Below are positions 9,483-20,368 of a stretch of 64,000 bases of DNA, one piece after another. The stretch is from Lycium barbarum. Taxonomy: Eukaryota; Streptophyta; Magnoliopsida; Solanales; Solanaceae. Location: contig NC_083339.1 in NCBI RefSeq assembly GCF_019175385.1, forward strand, positions 48,532,074 through 48,596,073, written 5' to 3'. The notes below the pieces were generated by a model. It did not search any database. It had not been told where the DNA came from and was given only the letters and a program-made list of their open reading frames with translations. A program made the translations under genes and the position numbers. Positions within the stretch are counted from its first letter, which is position 1, and each line of letters starts with the position of its first letter.

Positions 9483-12455
9483 TGTTATATCCCGTGGTTG
9501 CGCATTCGGAAAAATTTGGGATAATCTTGCCTTGTAGGAAATAAGGCTATGTTTTTATTTTATTTAATATATGTGTGATATTCATGAAAAATATTGATGC
9601 GGAAGTGCGGAGGAATGCCGAGGGAAAAATTGGAATTTCGGGAATTAGCTTCGGGAATTACAAATAGGATCCATAGACCAATTGGGCTCAAAAAACAATT
9701 AAGAGAAATGGAGGCCCAAAATTGGAAGGGTGGCCGGCCATAAAATAGGCCCAACCCATAAATTTAATCATGTGATCAATATGTATAAGTAAAGGGGATC
9801 CTTATCATTTCTCATTTAAGAAGCTTCAAGAAAGAAAACAATTGAGAGCTAAAATTAAAGAGGCCTTCGGCCATGACAAGAAAAAAAGAAAAAAAATTGT
9901 AAGTCCTTCAACTTTGATCCCAAAAATCTCTTTCTTCTTGGATTCTTGATAAGCTCAAGATGCTCAAGACGTGGTATAATTAGTTTAGCGAGAGGACGAC
10001 ATTAGGGCAAGTGGAAAAATTGAAGAAAAAGGTAAAAAATTTATCTTTTATGTTATGGAAAAAGTATATATGTTATAGTGGTTAGAAGTGCATGAAAATC
10101 ATGAAATTGTGGTGTGTGTGTGCTTGACGTGTGGGTGTGTAAGTGGGTGTGTGGCCGTGTGTAGTATGGTGCCATGGAAAGTGATGGATTAAATTCTATT
10201 TAGTCTGTTAGTTGCGTCGTTGTTGCATTTGTGACGTGAATAAGGGTTTAATGAATCAAATCGGCATTGAAAATGGTTGTGGGTTGTTATGGAAAATTAT
10301 ATGATTTTTATACAGTTTTTATATAATTATGAAAGTAGAGTTCTAGAATGTGAATCATTATTGTTGTTAATGAATTTGGAAGAAAACAATGCGAGTTGGT
10401 AGTGTTGTTGTATTCGTTGAAGTTTCGGATAGAATATGGAATTGGCGGAATTGTTTGAATCCTTGAATATTGGTTGAAATGCTATTGAATTATGATTGAA
10501 TAATCTTGAATTAGTTAATGAATATGGGAATGTTGATATTAGTTTGATATTGTGGAGTTTGAATGGAAGTTGTCGCCTTATGTAGAAAGGAAGAATATTG
10601 ATGCTAGAACCTATTTTGTTGTGATTCTTGATTCATTTGGTATGGTTGGGTTGTTGTTGTTGTTGATATTGAGCCGAGCTAAGTCTCGGGGATGTTATAT
10701 GTATAGGGGAAGTGCTACCGAAATTTCGGTAGACAAATACATAGTTAAATGAATTCTTGAAGTCTTGAAATTCCTAATTGGTAACTTTGACCATTTGTAG
10801 ATTCTGAGCGAGACGGGATTTGAGTTTTGACGAGCGTAAGACGCATATAAGGTATGTAAGGCTACCCCATTCCTTCTTTTGGCATGTCCTAGGTATTCTA
10901 GGTCGATTTTTGAGTCCCGGAGGCAAATTCTGTTCCTGGAAATCCGAATTGGAAATCGAGTACTATTCATTCAATTGAATTGAACTATAACACTCATATT
11001 TTGTTGAAAAGTGATCAAATGTCCAGAACTTTCGCAAATGTAATCGAATCGCTTCGAAACCTCCATGTATGATCCCATAGACCCCAAATGTCTGTGATTC
11101 ATGTCCGCCACCTCGACTTGACTCGAGGTGGGCCCGCTAACATCGAGACTCCCTTGTTTGCTCTATGAGTCTCATTTTTGTATAAGGTTGGCAAAGCACT
11201 TTTGTTTATGAATTCGTCTATCATAAAATAATGTTTTGACTGCCACGATATTCTAAATTATATTTTGAACCATAAATACTACTTTGGAAATACTTTTGTA
11301 AAACGAACCCCGTATTGACTAATTGTTCGAACTACTTGACTAATGAGTTAGCATATGATTTTATCAAGTTTCAAAAGGTGTTTTGATATATAAATTGCAT
11401 TGTTTGCTCACGACTCCGCTCGTGCCTATTTATGACTTCGTTCACCGGTTCCCGGGCCGGTTATGATTCGTGCGCCCTATGATTAATTCGGTCGTATGCT
11501 GTGTTACGGTTCCCGAGACCTCGCCATAGGGCCGGGTTCCGTTTGGAGTTATGCTGTGATATGGCTGGTGATATGTTATGATGATATGTGTGTTCGGGGA
11601 TGTACGGAGATTTGAACTTTCTGGTGTTATGCTGTGTGTGGCACCAGCGTCGGAGTGGTGACCACGTTCCTGAGCTTTTGCATGATTTTATCTGCATTAT
11701 GTATATATGTTTTCAGTACAGGTTTGATATACTATTCAGTATTTCCCCTTTTGTATCCTGTTTGTTTCAGTTGTGGCTTATATTTCTGTACTTTATGCTT
11801 TACATACTCAGTACATCTTTCGTACTGACCCCCTTTCTTCGGGGGCTGCGTTTCATGCCCGCAGGTACAGACACCGGTGATCCACCACTGTAGGCTCCAT
11901 TTTCTGCTATTTCGGAGTGCTCCCTTTTGATCCGGAGCCCACTTTTGGTACATATATTTTTTTTGCTATGTATATACCTCTCTATATCTGACTATTTGGG
12001 TACGGCGGGGCCCAGTCCCGTCATATGTTTTCGTTCTGGATTTGTAGAGGCCTGTAGTCATATATGTGGGTCGAGGGTCCTATCTGTGTTTGCTTTAGTC
12101 GCGATTTGTGTCTTAGTGCGGTCCGTCAGTTATGGTGGCCAAAATGGCCCTTATGTTGTATCTGTACATACGATTGTCGACGTATATTCCGCCAACCTAT
12201 CAGATTTGGATACGGCCACATGGCCTGTATATTTGTATATGTGCCTTTGTACGGCGATGTGTATTCCGCCGCTCCTTCCTGTTCTGATATGATATTTTGA
12301 TACGTGTGACCGCTTAAGACAAGTTTTGATTTGAATTATGTTTAAATGGCTAATATGAAATTTGAGTTAAGTTTAGATTGGATAATTGGATATGTAAGTC
12401 TATCTGGGTGCCCAAGTAGGGTGCCAGTCATGGCCCACGGGGTTGGGTCGTGACA
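9483..12455 (+). mobile_element. Family B 3' LTR
   Basis: Starts TGTTATATCCC after the polypurine tract and ends GTCGTGACA, 2,973 bp, followed by GTCTT (12456-12460). It is nearly identical to the solo LTR at 69-3043. It carries the donor-like AAG|GTATGTAAG (10849-10860) and the double-hairpin module (about 11796-11872). The flanking A sequence to the right is a copy of 3044-4330. Confidence 0.93.
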
Positions 12456-12588
12456 GTCTTGGGACGCCATCCTGCCTTTATGTATACATAAGTTCTTTAT
12501 TATGCTAATTGTGAATGATGATAGCAACAGGTGTATACGAGTGTCCAGCTCGGGCACTAGTCACGGCCTACGGGGTTGGGTCGTGACA
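12456..12588 (+). mobile_element. 3' end of the family A LTR (second copy)
   Basis: Begins with the GTCTT target duplication and ends GGGTCGTGACA. It is a near-identical copy of 3044-3176. A primer site TGGTATCAGAGC follows at 12593-12604. Because B is inserted at the same base in both copies, the two were made by duplication after the B insertion. Confidence 0.88.
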
Positions 12589-12592
12589 AAAG

Positions 12593-12604
12593 TGGTATCA
12601 GAGC
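12593..12604 (+). promoter_or_regulatory. Primer-binding site, tRNA-iMet type (A, second copy)
   Basis: TGGTATCAGAGC begins four bases after the LTR end at 12588 and is identical to 3181-3192. Confidence 0.9.
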
Positions 12605-15600
12605 GGTTCATCCTCGCCGTGTCTAGTAGAGACTTGTTTATCGATGTGTTGTGCACCACATTTATAAACTGGAAGCTACAGGACATTTAGGATGTTGTCT
12701 TTCCTTCTTACTCTAGATCGTGCGATAGAGCCCAGACATAGGAAATGAAATTCCTTATACTAACATTTGATTTCAGCTGAAGAACGACATCAATAGATGA
12801 AAGCGACTGATGATATTGTAAGCTATACAACACGCAGGTGAGCAATGGTGCGAAGGAGGTATGTCGGATAAGGTAAGAATAATGGAATACGATCGAAATA
12901 TGAAGTTGAAGGATGAAAGAGAAGGTAGATACGAAGATATAACAGGACGGGTCGTTAAAGGATCAGGTACGTCCTGAGATGCGATATGACAGGTAAGTCC
13001 CGACGCCTTTATACCTCTTATTTGAAATTGGGAGCTCCGTGTCGCTACGATATGATATGATATTTGTGTATATATGTTGGCCTTGTGAGGCATTGTTGGT
13101 ATTTCCTGCGTGCAGGTTCTGGGATAGTAAGGAGTACCGAGGAAACTCTGCCCAAAGTTTCCCAGAAATAGGAAAAAAAAGGGAATGAGATAAATTCATA
13201 ATATGTTTGGAGGGTTGATACCGACAAGGTAAATTTCTAATGTAGGACTAAAGCCTTAAGAAATACCCCCACGTCATCCATAAGAGGCATCATTCTTATT
13301 TGGGAGACCTTGTTTTGAAGAAGCGTATATGAGCAGCAGAGTTTGGAATTCATTTGATATTTTTGCCTTAGAAAAAGGCTCACGTTGAAGGGCGAAAATG
13401 TCCAGCAATCAAGTTTCACTTTATTGGAAGAGTACAAAGCATACAACAAGTAGTTGTAAACTAAATAGTTCGTTCATGGCCCAAAAAAAAAGAAATTTTC
13501 AGGGTAAACTATGTGAGCTAAGCACTAGAAGTTCCGTGGTGCTCGGTAGATTCTAGTCTTCTTTGGATGGGGGTTGGAAAATGCTTCATGGAGACATTTT
13601 ATTAGTTCTTAGTCGACTAATCGGAGATGAAATTCGTGAAGGGAAAAACTCAACTTATGAGCTGCCATGAATCATGTGTTCCACGTGTTGTTGATGAAAT
13701 GATAGGACGACTCGGAAGAGCTTGCGATCCTAAGGGATAACTTACGACGAGTTTCCAGTTAAAGGAAGTAATGGTATGATTGAGATAGAAGTACAAAGAA
13801 AGAAGAATTATGACAAGCTATGAAGATAGTAATAAGACAGCTTGTGAGATACTAAGGGAAAGATCGATCAGAAAGGGTGAAAGGTTAAGTACGCCTAGTC
13901 CGCAGAGTGTGATTAAAACATAGTAAGAATCACGAATAAGATTAAGAAGTGTTACGTTATAAGATGGATTACGAACAGGATGTAATGTGGATACCATAGG
14001 GATTGCTATAAAAATGAGTAAAGCCTAGCAAGGGAAAGGATACGACATGATTACTGTGAGACAGAAAAGCAAATGTAGAGCGAATAACAAATACTTACCA
14101 AGTTCTGTAGGGAAAGTTCAGAGTCAAAGTCAAATGGTAACGGAAGCGAAATCGAGTACAGGAAGAAGAGGACTTGAAAGGAAGATGGAGATAGGGAGAA
14201 AGAGAGTAGCATTACAGTATAGTGATACGTTATGACATATACATCTTGGAAAACGAGTAATACAAGTGGTAGAACTCTGAAAGACCCACCTAAAGAAAGA
14301 TGAGCAACGGGACAAGGATGGATGCCAGAAATGACTGGTATGGTAAGGACAAATAGAATTAAACAGAATAGGTCTTGAAAACGAAAGAGAGGGATTATGT
14401 AAAAGTAGTGTTTTCAGAAGGATACAGAGGTAGCATGAGATTCTTCAGGCACAGAATATAAGATGGGCACATATTGGACGGATGAAAGGAATACTAAAGG
14501 AAGCACTCAAGCCAGACGTAACTAATTGAGTACGAGTATAGGATAAAAGGGAAATATATAACTATGGACGTAAGATATAGTAAGACGAAGACCGTTACTC
14601 AGGCGAATTTAATATGATTTCGAGCAAGTTAGAAGTTAGCGCTGAGTATACGACAAGGATGAAAGAGCATGAGGCATAAAAGAGTACTACGTGTAGGTGA
14701 CCTCACCTTGGAAATAGTGAAATCCTTAAAGGACAAGGATTGTGGATTTGCAAAATAACGGATGTATCGTAAATTTATTAGAAGAAACAGACGATATCCG
14801 TTGGGATAAAGTTAGTGCTATGTGAAAGCTTGAGATACTTATCATTAGACCAATAGCGCTACTAAATGGAGAATTTGAAACGACGATAAGCACTACCCAA
14901 TTACTGATTGGGATGAATGGGATGTGGCTTCGGACAAATTGCTATCTTAATTACATTACTCGAGTACCAACCATCAAATGAAATTGTGTACCATACATCG
15001 AACGTTCTCATCGCCCCGTGATCGTGTTGGGTTTCATACACAGGTAATCTAGGTTATAAATGACATAAAGGAAGACATGGATATGGTGCAATATACTAAA
15101 TATATTGGACAAGGAATCATAGGAATTCCAAAGTTGGAGATGAAGGCATAGAACGGAATATAAATAGATAATGATATAAGTACAACCCCAAGGGGGGAAG
15201 CAGGAGAAGGTAAAGTAAGTACCGATGGAAATAATTGACGTTATGATATACCCCATATGGATACTCAAACCTCAAATGGAATCTCATACTGAAATGGGTT
15301 TAAAAAATCTGAGCCAGCAATAGACAAACAGTAGTCAAGATAGTATTTGGGGCAGTGCCGACAATTATTGGTAAGGACCTGGGACAATATGGCATCAGAA
15401 GATGGGTGCTTATATAAAAAAAAAAGAATATGACCAGAAAATGGTAACGAGTAACGTAAAAGGGCGTGATCAAGAATAGCAAGGCTATACGAGATTAGAG
15501 TTCAAGATGTTGACAACGGAGTTATTGGCTAATGATGATACGACACATAAATAGCAAAGGAGGAAGAATAGGGAATCTCTCCTATATTAGGTATGAGAAA

Positions 15601-16968
15601 ACCCAATGGAAAATAGGAGCAGGGGAGAGAGTATGGTGAAATAGACGGCAAGTGAGTAATAATACAATAAGACATACAGGGCAGAATAAGCCAGGGAAAG
15701 GAAAGACTTTGACTGAGATTAGATGTACTTTGTACGAATCGTACAAGAATATTTAAGCAACCTATGACTATTTGTATGCTACAGAGGCAACCAAGTAAGA
15801 ACTTGATAAGAAGTGTAAGAACTCGGTGACAACAATGCAATTGCAATAATTTGAGTACACCAAAGAAAGGTGTAATAAGGTTTGAAAAAAAAAACTACAG
15901 AGATGGAACTAGTACTGAGAATAAAAACCATAGTTAAGCCTTGACATCAACTGAAAAAGATAAGAGGAGCATATAGGGTCTGTATAAAGACTAACGCAGC
16001 AACGCTAAAGTATTTCCTGGGATTGAGCACCCACACATACTTGCGTAAAGATTGTAGTAGGATATGTGATAGGAGAACTAAGAGCAAATTTGGGTAAAGA
16101 GGCAATAGAAGAGTTTGAGTCAAAATAGAGAAACAACACGAGATAATATGCCTAAGGTATTACCAGTTAGGGTAAAGGAAATTACGAAATGATTTAACCA
16201 AGACAATTAGAACAAGCGGGTTACTGGTTACTGGATGACAGTAAAGTTATAATATGAGGGGACCCTAGCACTAAGTGATAGCCAACCATAAAGATCGAGA
16301 TCAAGAAGCAAAAGAAAATGATAGTTAAAGACCTTTAAAAAAAAAAAGTCAGAAAGTGACATGTGACGCTAAGGAGTCCAGAATCCAGACTATCACAGCA
16401 GAGTAAAACAAGGGTATTGGAGTACAAGAATGTTACCCTCTGGGAAAGTTCGTTTTACTCGTAGAACTCGCGAAAAGCCCACGGGTTACCAGAGGCATGC
16501 GATACTCTAGTGATACTGAAGTCTAATGGACCGACGAGAGATGTCTACGCGTGATAAAAATCATATTTAAAGATGGAGAGGTAAGATAAAAGAAACGAAA
16601 CCCTAAGGGAGTAATTATAAAGAGAAAAAAGAGTCGCGACATGACTACGTGTACCATGAGTAAAAACCGGAGTCAATCGATGACTGTACCACTAACAGTA
16701 TGCAGATAAGAGAGACAGTAACACTTTAGCAGAGCAGCTCGAAATGCAGCTGATAACCAACTGTGAAACAAAGGGAAGCGCAAAAACAACGGTGTGGAAT
16801 AATTACCTCGAGAAGCAAGAGAAGGAGGAGATGTTATAGGAATGACTGTGTAAAGACCTGGAATGCGTTATAACGAACTAAAGCAAATCGACAAACGGAA
16901 GAGGTATGTGAAAGGCACAATTAACTAAGAGCCCACTTGAGAAAGTATTGGGAGTGCAAGATCAATTC

Positions 16969-17004
16969 AACATTCGAGGACGAATGTTCTAAAGAGGAGA
17001 AGGA
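16969..17004 (+). promoter_or_regulatory. Hairpin and polypurine tract before the A 3' LTR
   Basis: AACATTCG-AGGA-CGAATGTT (16969-16988) is followed by AAAGAGGAGAAGGA (16991-17004), which abuts the LTR TG at 17005. The hairpin is perfect even though the internal region encodes nothing. Confidence 0.88.
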
Positions 17005-17296
17005 TGTTATACCCCGTGTTTTCGCACGTTGAATTATCCGCAAGAAAAATCGAATCAAGTTAAAGGCAGAATTTTTTTATTTTCGGACACGAAATAGAAA
17101 TCTTTAATTGAGAACATAAATTGTTTATAAATTTTATGTAGGGTAAAAATAATATTATTAGAGATTAGGAATTAGTAAATTTTGATTAGATTATTAAGTA
17201 GGGATTAGTGATTAATTTAATTATTGAAAGTGGGCCCCACAATACGTGGCAAGGATTGATTGGCTTTTAACAAAGATGGACATGTCATGACATGGA

Positions 17297-17341
17297 CACG
17301 TGTCCACTTTGTGGATGCCATACAAAGGAAAGGATATATGA
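17297..17341 (+). promoter_or_regulatory. Putative A promoter: G-box and TATA-like box
   Basis: CACGTG (17297-17302) sits in a perfect palindrome GGACACGTGTCC. GATATATGA follows about 35 bases later (17333-17341). If this is the TATA box, transcription starts near 17365 and the leader to the gag position is nearly 3 kb. Recognised by motif only. Confidence 0.4.
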
Positions 17342-18512
17342 CTAAGAACCACAATTGCATTTCATTTTCGTGCAAGACAATAGAGAACAAAGAAAAAAGC
17401 AAATCAACAACATTTCCAAGCTTGGAAAAATGGTGAAGAGTTTCAGCCATGGCAGCTTGTATATTTAATTCTCCCTAACATGTTTTAGACGTGGTTTGGT
17501 TTTCATATGAATTGGAGGATGTGGAAGCAATTGCAAGAGTTGTGTATGTTGATGTTGGATCTTGGTTGAGCCGTGTATGGACTGTTTTAAGCTAGCAAGG
17601 ATGGGTTAATTTTAATTGGTATTTTGTTATCATTATCATGGATTAAGTGAAGGAATTATCATAATCAAAGTTGTAATTGTTATATAAAATAGTTGAGTTA
17701 AAGGACTAGAAGTGTGGTTTGTAATCTTGTGTTATTTGTGAACCTAATGTTATTTTTGTTAAATTGAAAGAATTGAAGATATGATTATGCTCATATGTTG
17801 TTGTTGGTATTTCTGTGTCAACAGGAGGGCAATTGGAAATTCGGGATAGGCGAATATATAGGGGAAGTGCTGCCCGATTTTTGTTAAATCTTAAGATAAT
17901 AGAAAACTTTAATCGGGAACACATAAGCGGAAATATAAGTTCTATAGGAAATGGACTACAGATTTGCGAACTAGAAAATATAGTTACTAACGATATCGTT
18001 ACTCTTTTATAAATAGGCTAAAAAAGCGACAAGATGAGCGGGTTACGAACAGCCGCTAACAGGTATGTAAAGCCTATCCCTTCTTTCTTTTGGCATGTCG
18101 TAGATGTAAGTAAGATATAATATGAGCCTTGGGGTAATTCTACTCTTTAGTTCCAAACATGACTCATGATTTTTATTCGTTCTTGATGATAGAACCTTTA
18201 GGATAGTCGAGCTATTGTCTCGAGTCTGTTGTATGATTGACTAATATTTGATGTATAGAAGTTCCTACTCTTAAGGAATTCCATAATTAGAGGTGTACTT
18301 GACATTCATAAGCTATCTTATGTTAATTTGATATATGTATATGATCCCTGAAACGTTCCTTGTTATAGTTTGTGATGACATTTAGAAAGAACTAATTATG
18401 ATTATTATCCTGATACTGGAGAGCTGATTAGTTTACTTGTCTATTGAGTCTCAAAGGTGATTTGTATGTATATGGTTGTGTATCACTCTGCTCGTGCTTA
18501 CTGTTACATCCT

Positions 18513-18726
18513 TCACTGAGTCCCAGGCCAGGACATATTTTCGTGCGCAGATCCACTGCATTATTCACCGAGTCCCTCACTAGAGGGTCGGGACACGTTA
18601 TACAGGATGACATATGATCATTTATTCACCGAGTCCCTCACTAGAGGGCCGGGACACGTTATATGTACCCGTATATGATGATTTTATTTACCGAGCCCCT
18701 CAATAGAGGGCCGGGACACGTTATAT
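18513..18726 (+). repeat. Tandem hairpin repeats in the A LTR
   Basis: Three good copies of a unit CACCGAGTCCCTC...GAGGGYCGGGACACGTTATA start near 18561, 18620 and 18686, with a diverged copy at 18513. GTCCC pairs with GGGAC within each unit. Spacing is about 60-66 bases. Equivalent units occur on the opposite strand in both F LTRs. Confidence 0.8.
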
Positions 18727-19227
18727 ATGCTTATATACTGTATGATTATCTAGTTATGATTATTAGATCCTATAATGATATGGGTATGAGGTTGACACAT
18801 ATGATTTATGTTCAAAGGTAAGTCTTATGGTTTCTGGTTGTTGTACTGGGTCCTACACTCCTCATTTCAGATATGATCCTATTTACTATATTTCATGCTT
18901 TACATGCTCAGTACATACTCCGTACTGACCCCCCTTTCTTCGGGGGGCTGCGTTTCATGTCCGCAGGTACAGACGCTCGTTTCGGAGATCCGCCAGCCTA
19001 GGGTATCTATTCAGCTATTTTGGAGTGCTCCTTTGTTCAGGAGCCTAACTTTGTGGTATAGATCCCTTTTGTTGTATATATATGTGTTTATTCAGGGTAC
19101 GGCGGGGCCCTTTCCCGTCATATGGTATTGTTGTTACTCTTAGAGGTCTGTAGACATATGTGTAGGTATGTATATAGTTGCTGCTTAGTTGTGTAGACAT
19201 GACTTATGTTTTGGGGCGTACCCATTC

Positions 19228-19365
19228 GTAGTGGCAGCCTTGTCGGCTTGCGTATATATATGTTTTGGGCTGTTGTGTGTAGTGGCAGCCTTGTCGGCTT
19301 GCGTAGATATATATGTATGTGTTTTGGAAGCCGTGTGTTATGGTAGCCTTGTTGGCTCGTGTACG
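19228..19365 (+). repeat. AGCCTTGTCGGCT subrepeats in the A LTR
   Basis: Two close copies and one diverged copy of a roughly 50-base unit containing GTGGCAGCCTTGTCGGCTTG followed by a TATA-rich spacer. AGCC can pair with GGCT. The same motif recurs twice in each F LTR (about 49768-49860, minus) and once in the E LTR (about 47358). Confidence 0.75.
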
Positions 19366-19457
19366 GCTGGGGCATTCCCCCTATATTATGATGGCCTTGC
19401 CGTCTTTGTGCGATATTATCGGTTGAATGTTGTAACTCCTCAGGAGACAGGTTGCTA

Positions 19458-19459
<2 letters not shown>

Positions 19460-19524
<65 letters not shown>
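19460..19524. repeat. Compound (TA)n(TG)n microsatellite
   Basis: About 22 TA units followed by about 10 TG units. The homologous spot at window positions 45-60 has only a short TA tract, so this locus expands quickly. Confidence 0.93.
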
Positions 19525-19660
19525 ACAGTCTTGGGACGCCGTCCTGCCTTTATGTATACATAAGTTCTTTATTATGCTAATTGTGAACGATGATAGCAAC
19601 AGGTGTATAAGAGTATCCAGCTCGGGCACTAGTCACGGCCTACGGGGTTGGGTCGTGACA

Positions 19661-19900
19661 AAAGTGGTATCAGAGCGGTTCATCCTCAGAGTGTCTACAG
19701 ACCGTGTCTAGTAGAGTCTTGTTTATCGATTTGTTGTGCACCATATTTATAAACAGGAAGCTACAGGACATTTAGGATGTCATCTTTCCTTCTTACTCTA
19801 GATCGTGCGATAGAGCCCAGACATAGGAAATAAAATTCCTTATACTAACATTTGATTTCAGCTGAAGAACGACATCAATAGATGAAAGCGACCGATGATA
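19661..19900 (+). mobile_element. Start of a further family A internal region, truncated
   Basis: The primer site TGGTATCAGAGC lies at 19665-19676, followed by 220 bases that match 3193-3400 and 12605-12815. The match stops after GATGATA at 19900, where the LTR tail of C begins. It shows that the A LTR at 17005-19660 is shared between two tandem A copies, the second lost by deletion. Confidence 0.83.
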
Positions 19901-20162
19901 GTACTCTTGTAGAGGCTCGTAGATACGTATGTGTGGGTAGTATGGTCTCACGGGTTCTTATCGTATGTATTTATATATTATTTTGATAGCCGGAGGGTTT
20001 ATGTATATAAGGTAAATATGTTTGAAGGTGAAAGATGGTTTTCCTATAATTTGAGTATAAGATTAATGAATGAATGCTTGATGTGTACGATGGGTAGAGG
20101 TATGAGCGGTGCTTGGTGGTTAGCCTCGGGTACCCGTCATGGCCCCTAGTCGGGTCGTGACA
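19901..20162 (+). mobile_element. Family C 5' LTR, last 262 bases
   Basis: Ends CGGGTCGTGACA followed by AAAG and a primer site. The upstream part of the LTR is gone: the left edge at 19901 is joined to A internal sequence with no TG and no target duplication. This is the expected remnant of an illegitimate-recombination deletion. Confidence 0.75.
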
Positions 20163-20166
20163 AAAG

Positions 20167-20178
20167 TGGTATCAGAGC
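20167..20178 (+). promoter_or_regulatory. Primer-binding site (family C)
   Basis: TGGTATCAGAGC four bases after the LTR CA at 20162, tRNA-iMet type. Confidence 0.9.
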
Positions 20179-20368
20179 ACTTCAGTCCTAGGATGTTTCT
20201 ACGAGCCGTGTCTAGAAGAGTCCTGTTTATGGTGTGTTGCACGCCACACTAATAAACAGGAGGCTACAGGGCATTTAGGAAAAAGGACCATTCTTCTTTT
20301 TATGAGATCGTGCGATAGAGCCTTGTATAAGATTTTCTCCTTCCTAATAGTGTGTTATGATTTCAGAG

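Larger units (their letters stand above)
4331..12455 (+). mobile_element. Family B element, 5'-truncated, mostly non-coding internal region
   Basis: The order is B LTR tail (4331-4979), primer site, non-coding internal region, pol remnant (RNase H end, integrase, chromodomain), hairpin and polypurine tract, then a full 3' LTR (9483-12455) followed by GTCTT. Gag, protease and reverse transcriptase are missing. The left edge is a recombination junction within the LTR, not an insertion end. The element is therefore a non-autonomous, composite copy that would depend on an E-like relative for enzymes. Confidence 0.85.
12589..17004 (+). mobile_element. Family A internal region, non-coding (LARD-like)
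   Basis: 4.4 kb between the primer site and the polypurine tract. I find no convincing Gag, protease, RT, RNase H or integrase motif. A purine-rich stretch near 15990-16040 reads weakly like the FLGL segment after RT (TLKYFLGLS), which could be a very old relic. The first 1.1 kb duplicates 3177-4330. The acceptor-like TTTCAG (ends 12776) is followed by CT-GAA instead of NN-ATG, so the gag start is missing. Parts at about 14935-15250 resemble the B internal region at 7160-7380. The element has intact-looking LTR, primer site and polypurine tract, so it could have been moved by proteins supplied in trans. Confidence 0.75.
17005..19660 (+). mobile_element. Family A LTR (3' LTR of one copy, 5' LTR of the next)
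   Basis: Runs from TGTTATACCCC to GGGTCGTGACA, 2,656 bp. It follows a polypurine tract, so it is a 3' LTR. It is also followed by AAAG and a primer site (19665-19676), so it acts as 5' LTR of a further copy. Within it are a G-box and TATA-like box (17297-17341), a donor-like CAG|GTATGTAAAG (18060-18071), hairpin repeats (18513-18726), the double-hairpin module (18909-18971), AGCCTTGTCGGCT subrepeats (19228-19365) and a TA/TG microsatellite. Its sequence resembles the F LTR more than the B or E LTRs. Confidence 0.9.

Noticed and set aside
13883..13915. A second 5S-like block in A (GGTTAAGTACGCC)
   Set aside because: Only a dozen bases resemble the A-box and there is no C-box, so the match is too weak.
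15990..16040. Possible RT-connection relic in A (TLKYFLGLS)
   Set aside because: A single short resemblance without neighbouring RT or RNase H motifs. It is kept as a remark on the A internal region, not as a gene.
19189..19563. 124-residue frame ending in Tyr-Ile and Cys-Val repeats
   Set aside because: It is a translation of LTR subrepeats and the TA/TG microsatellite.
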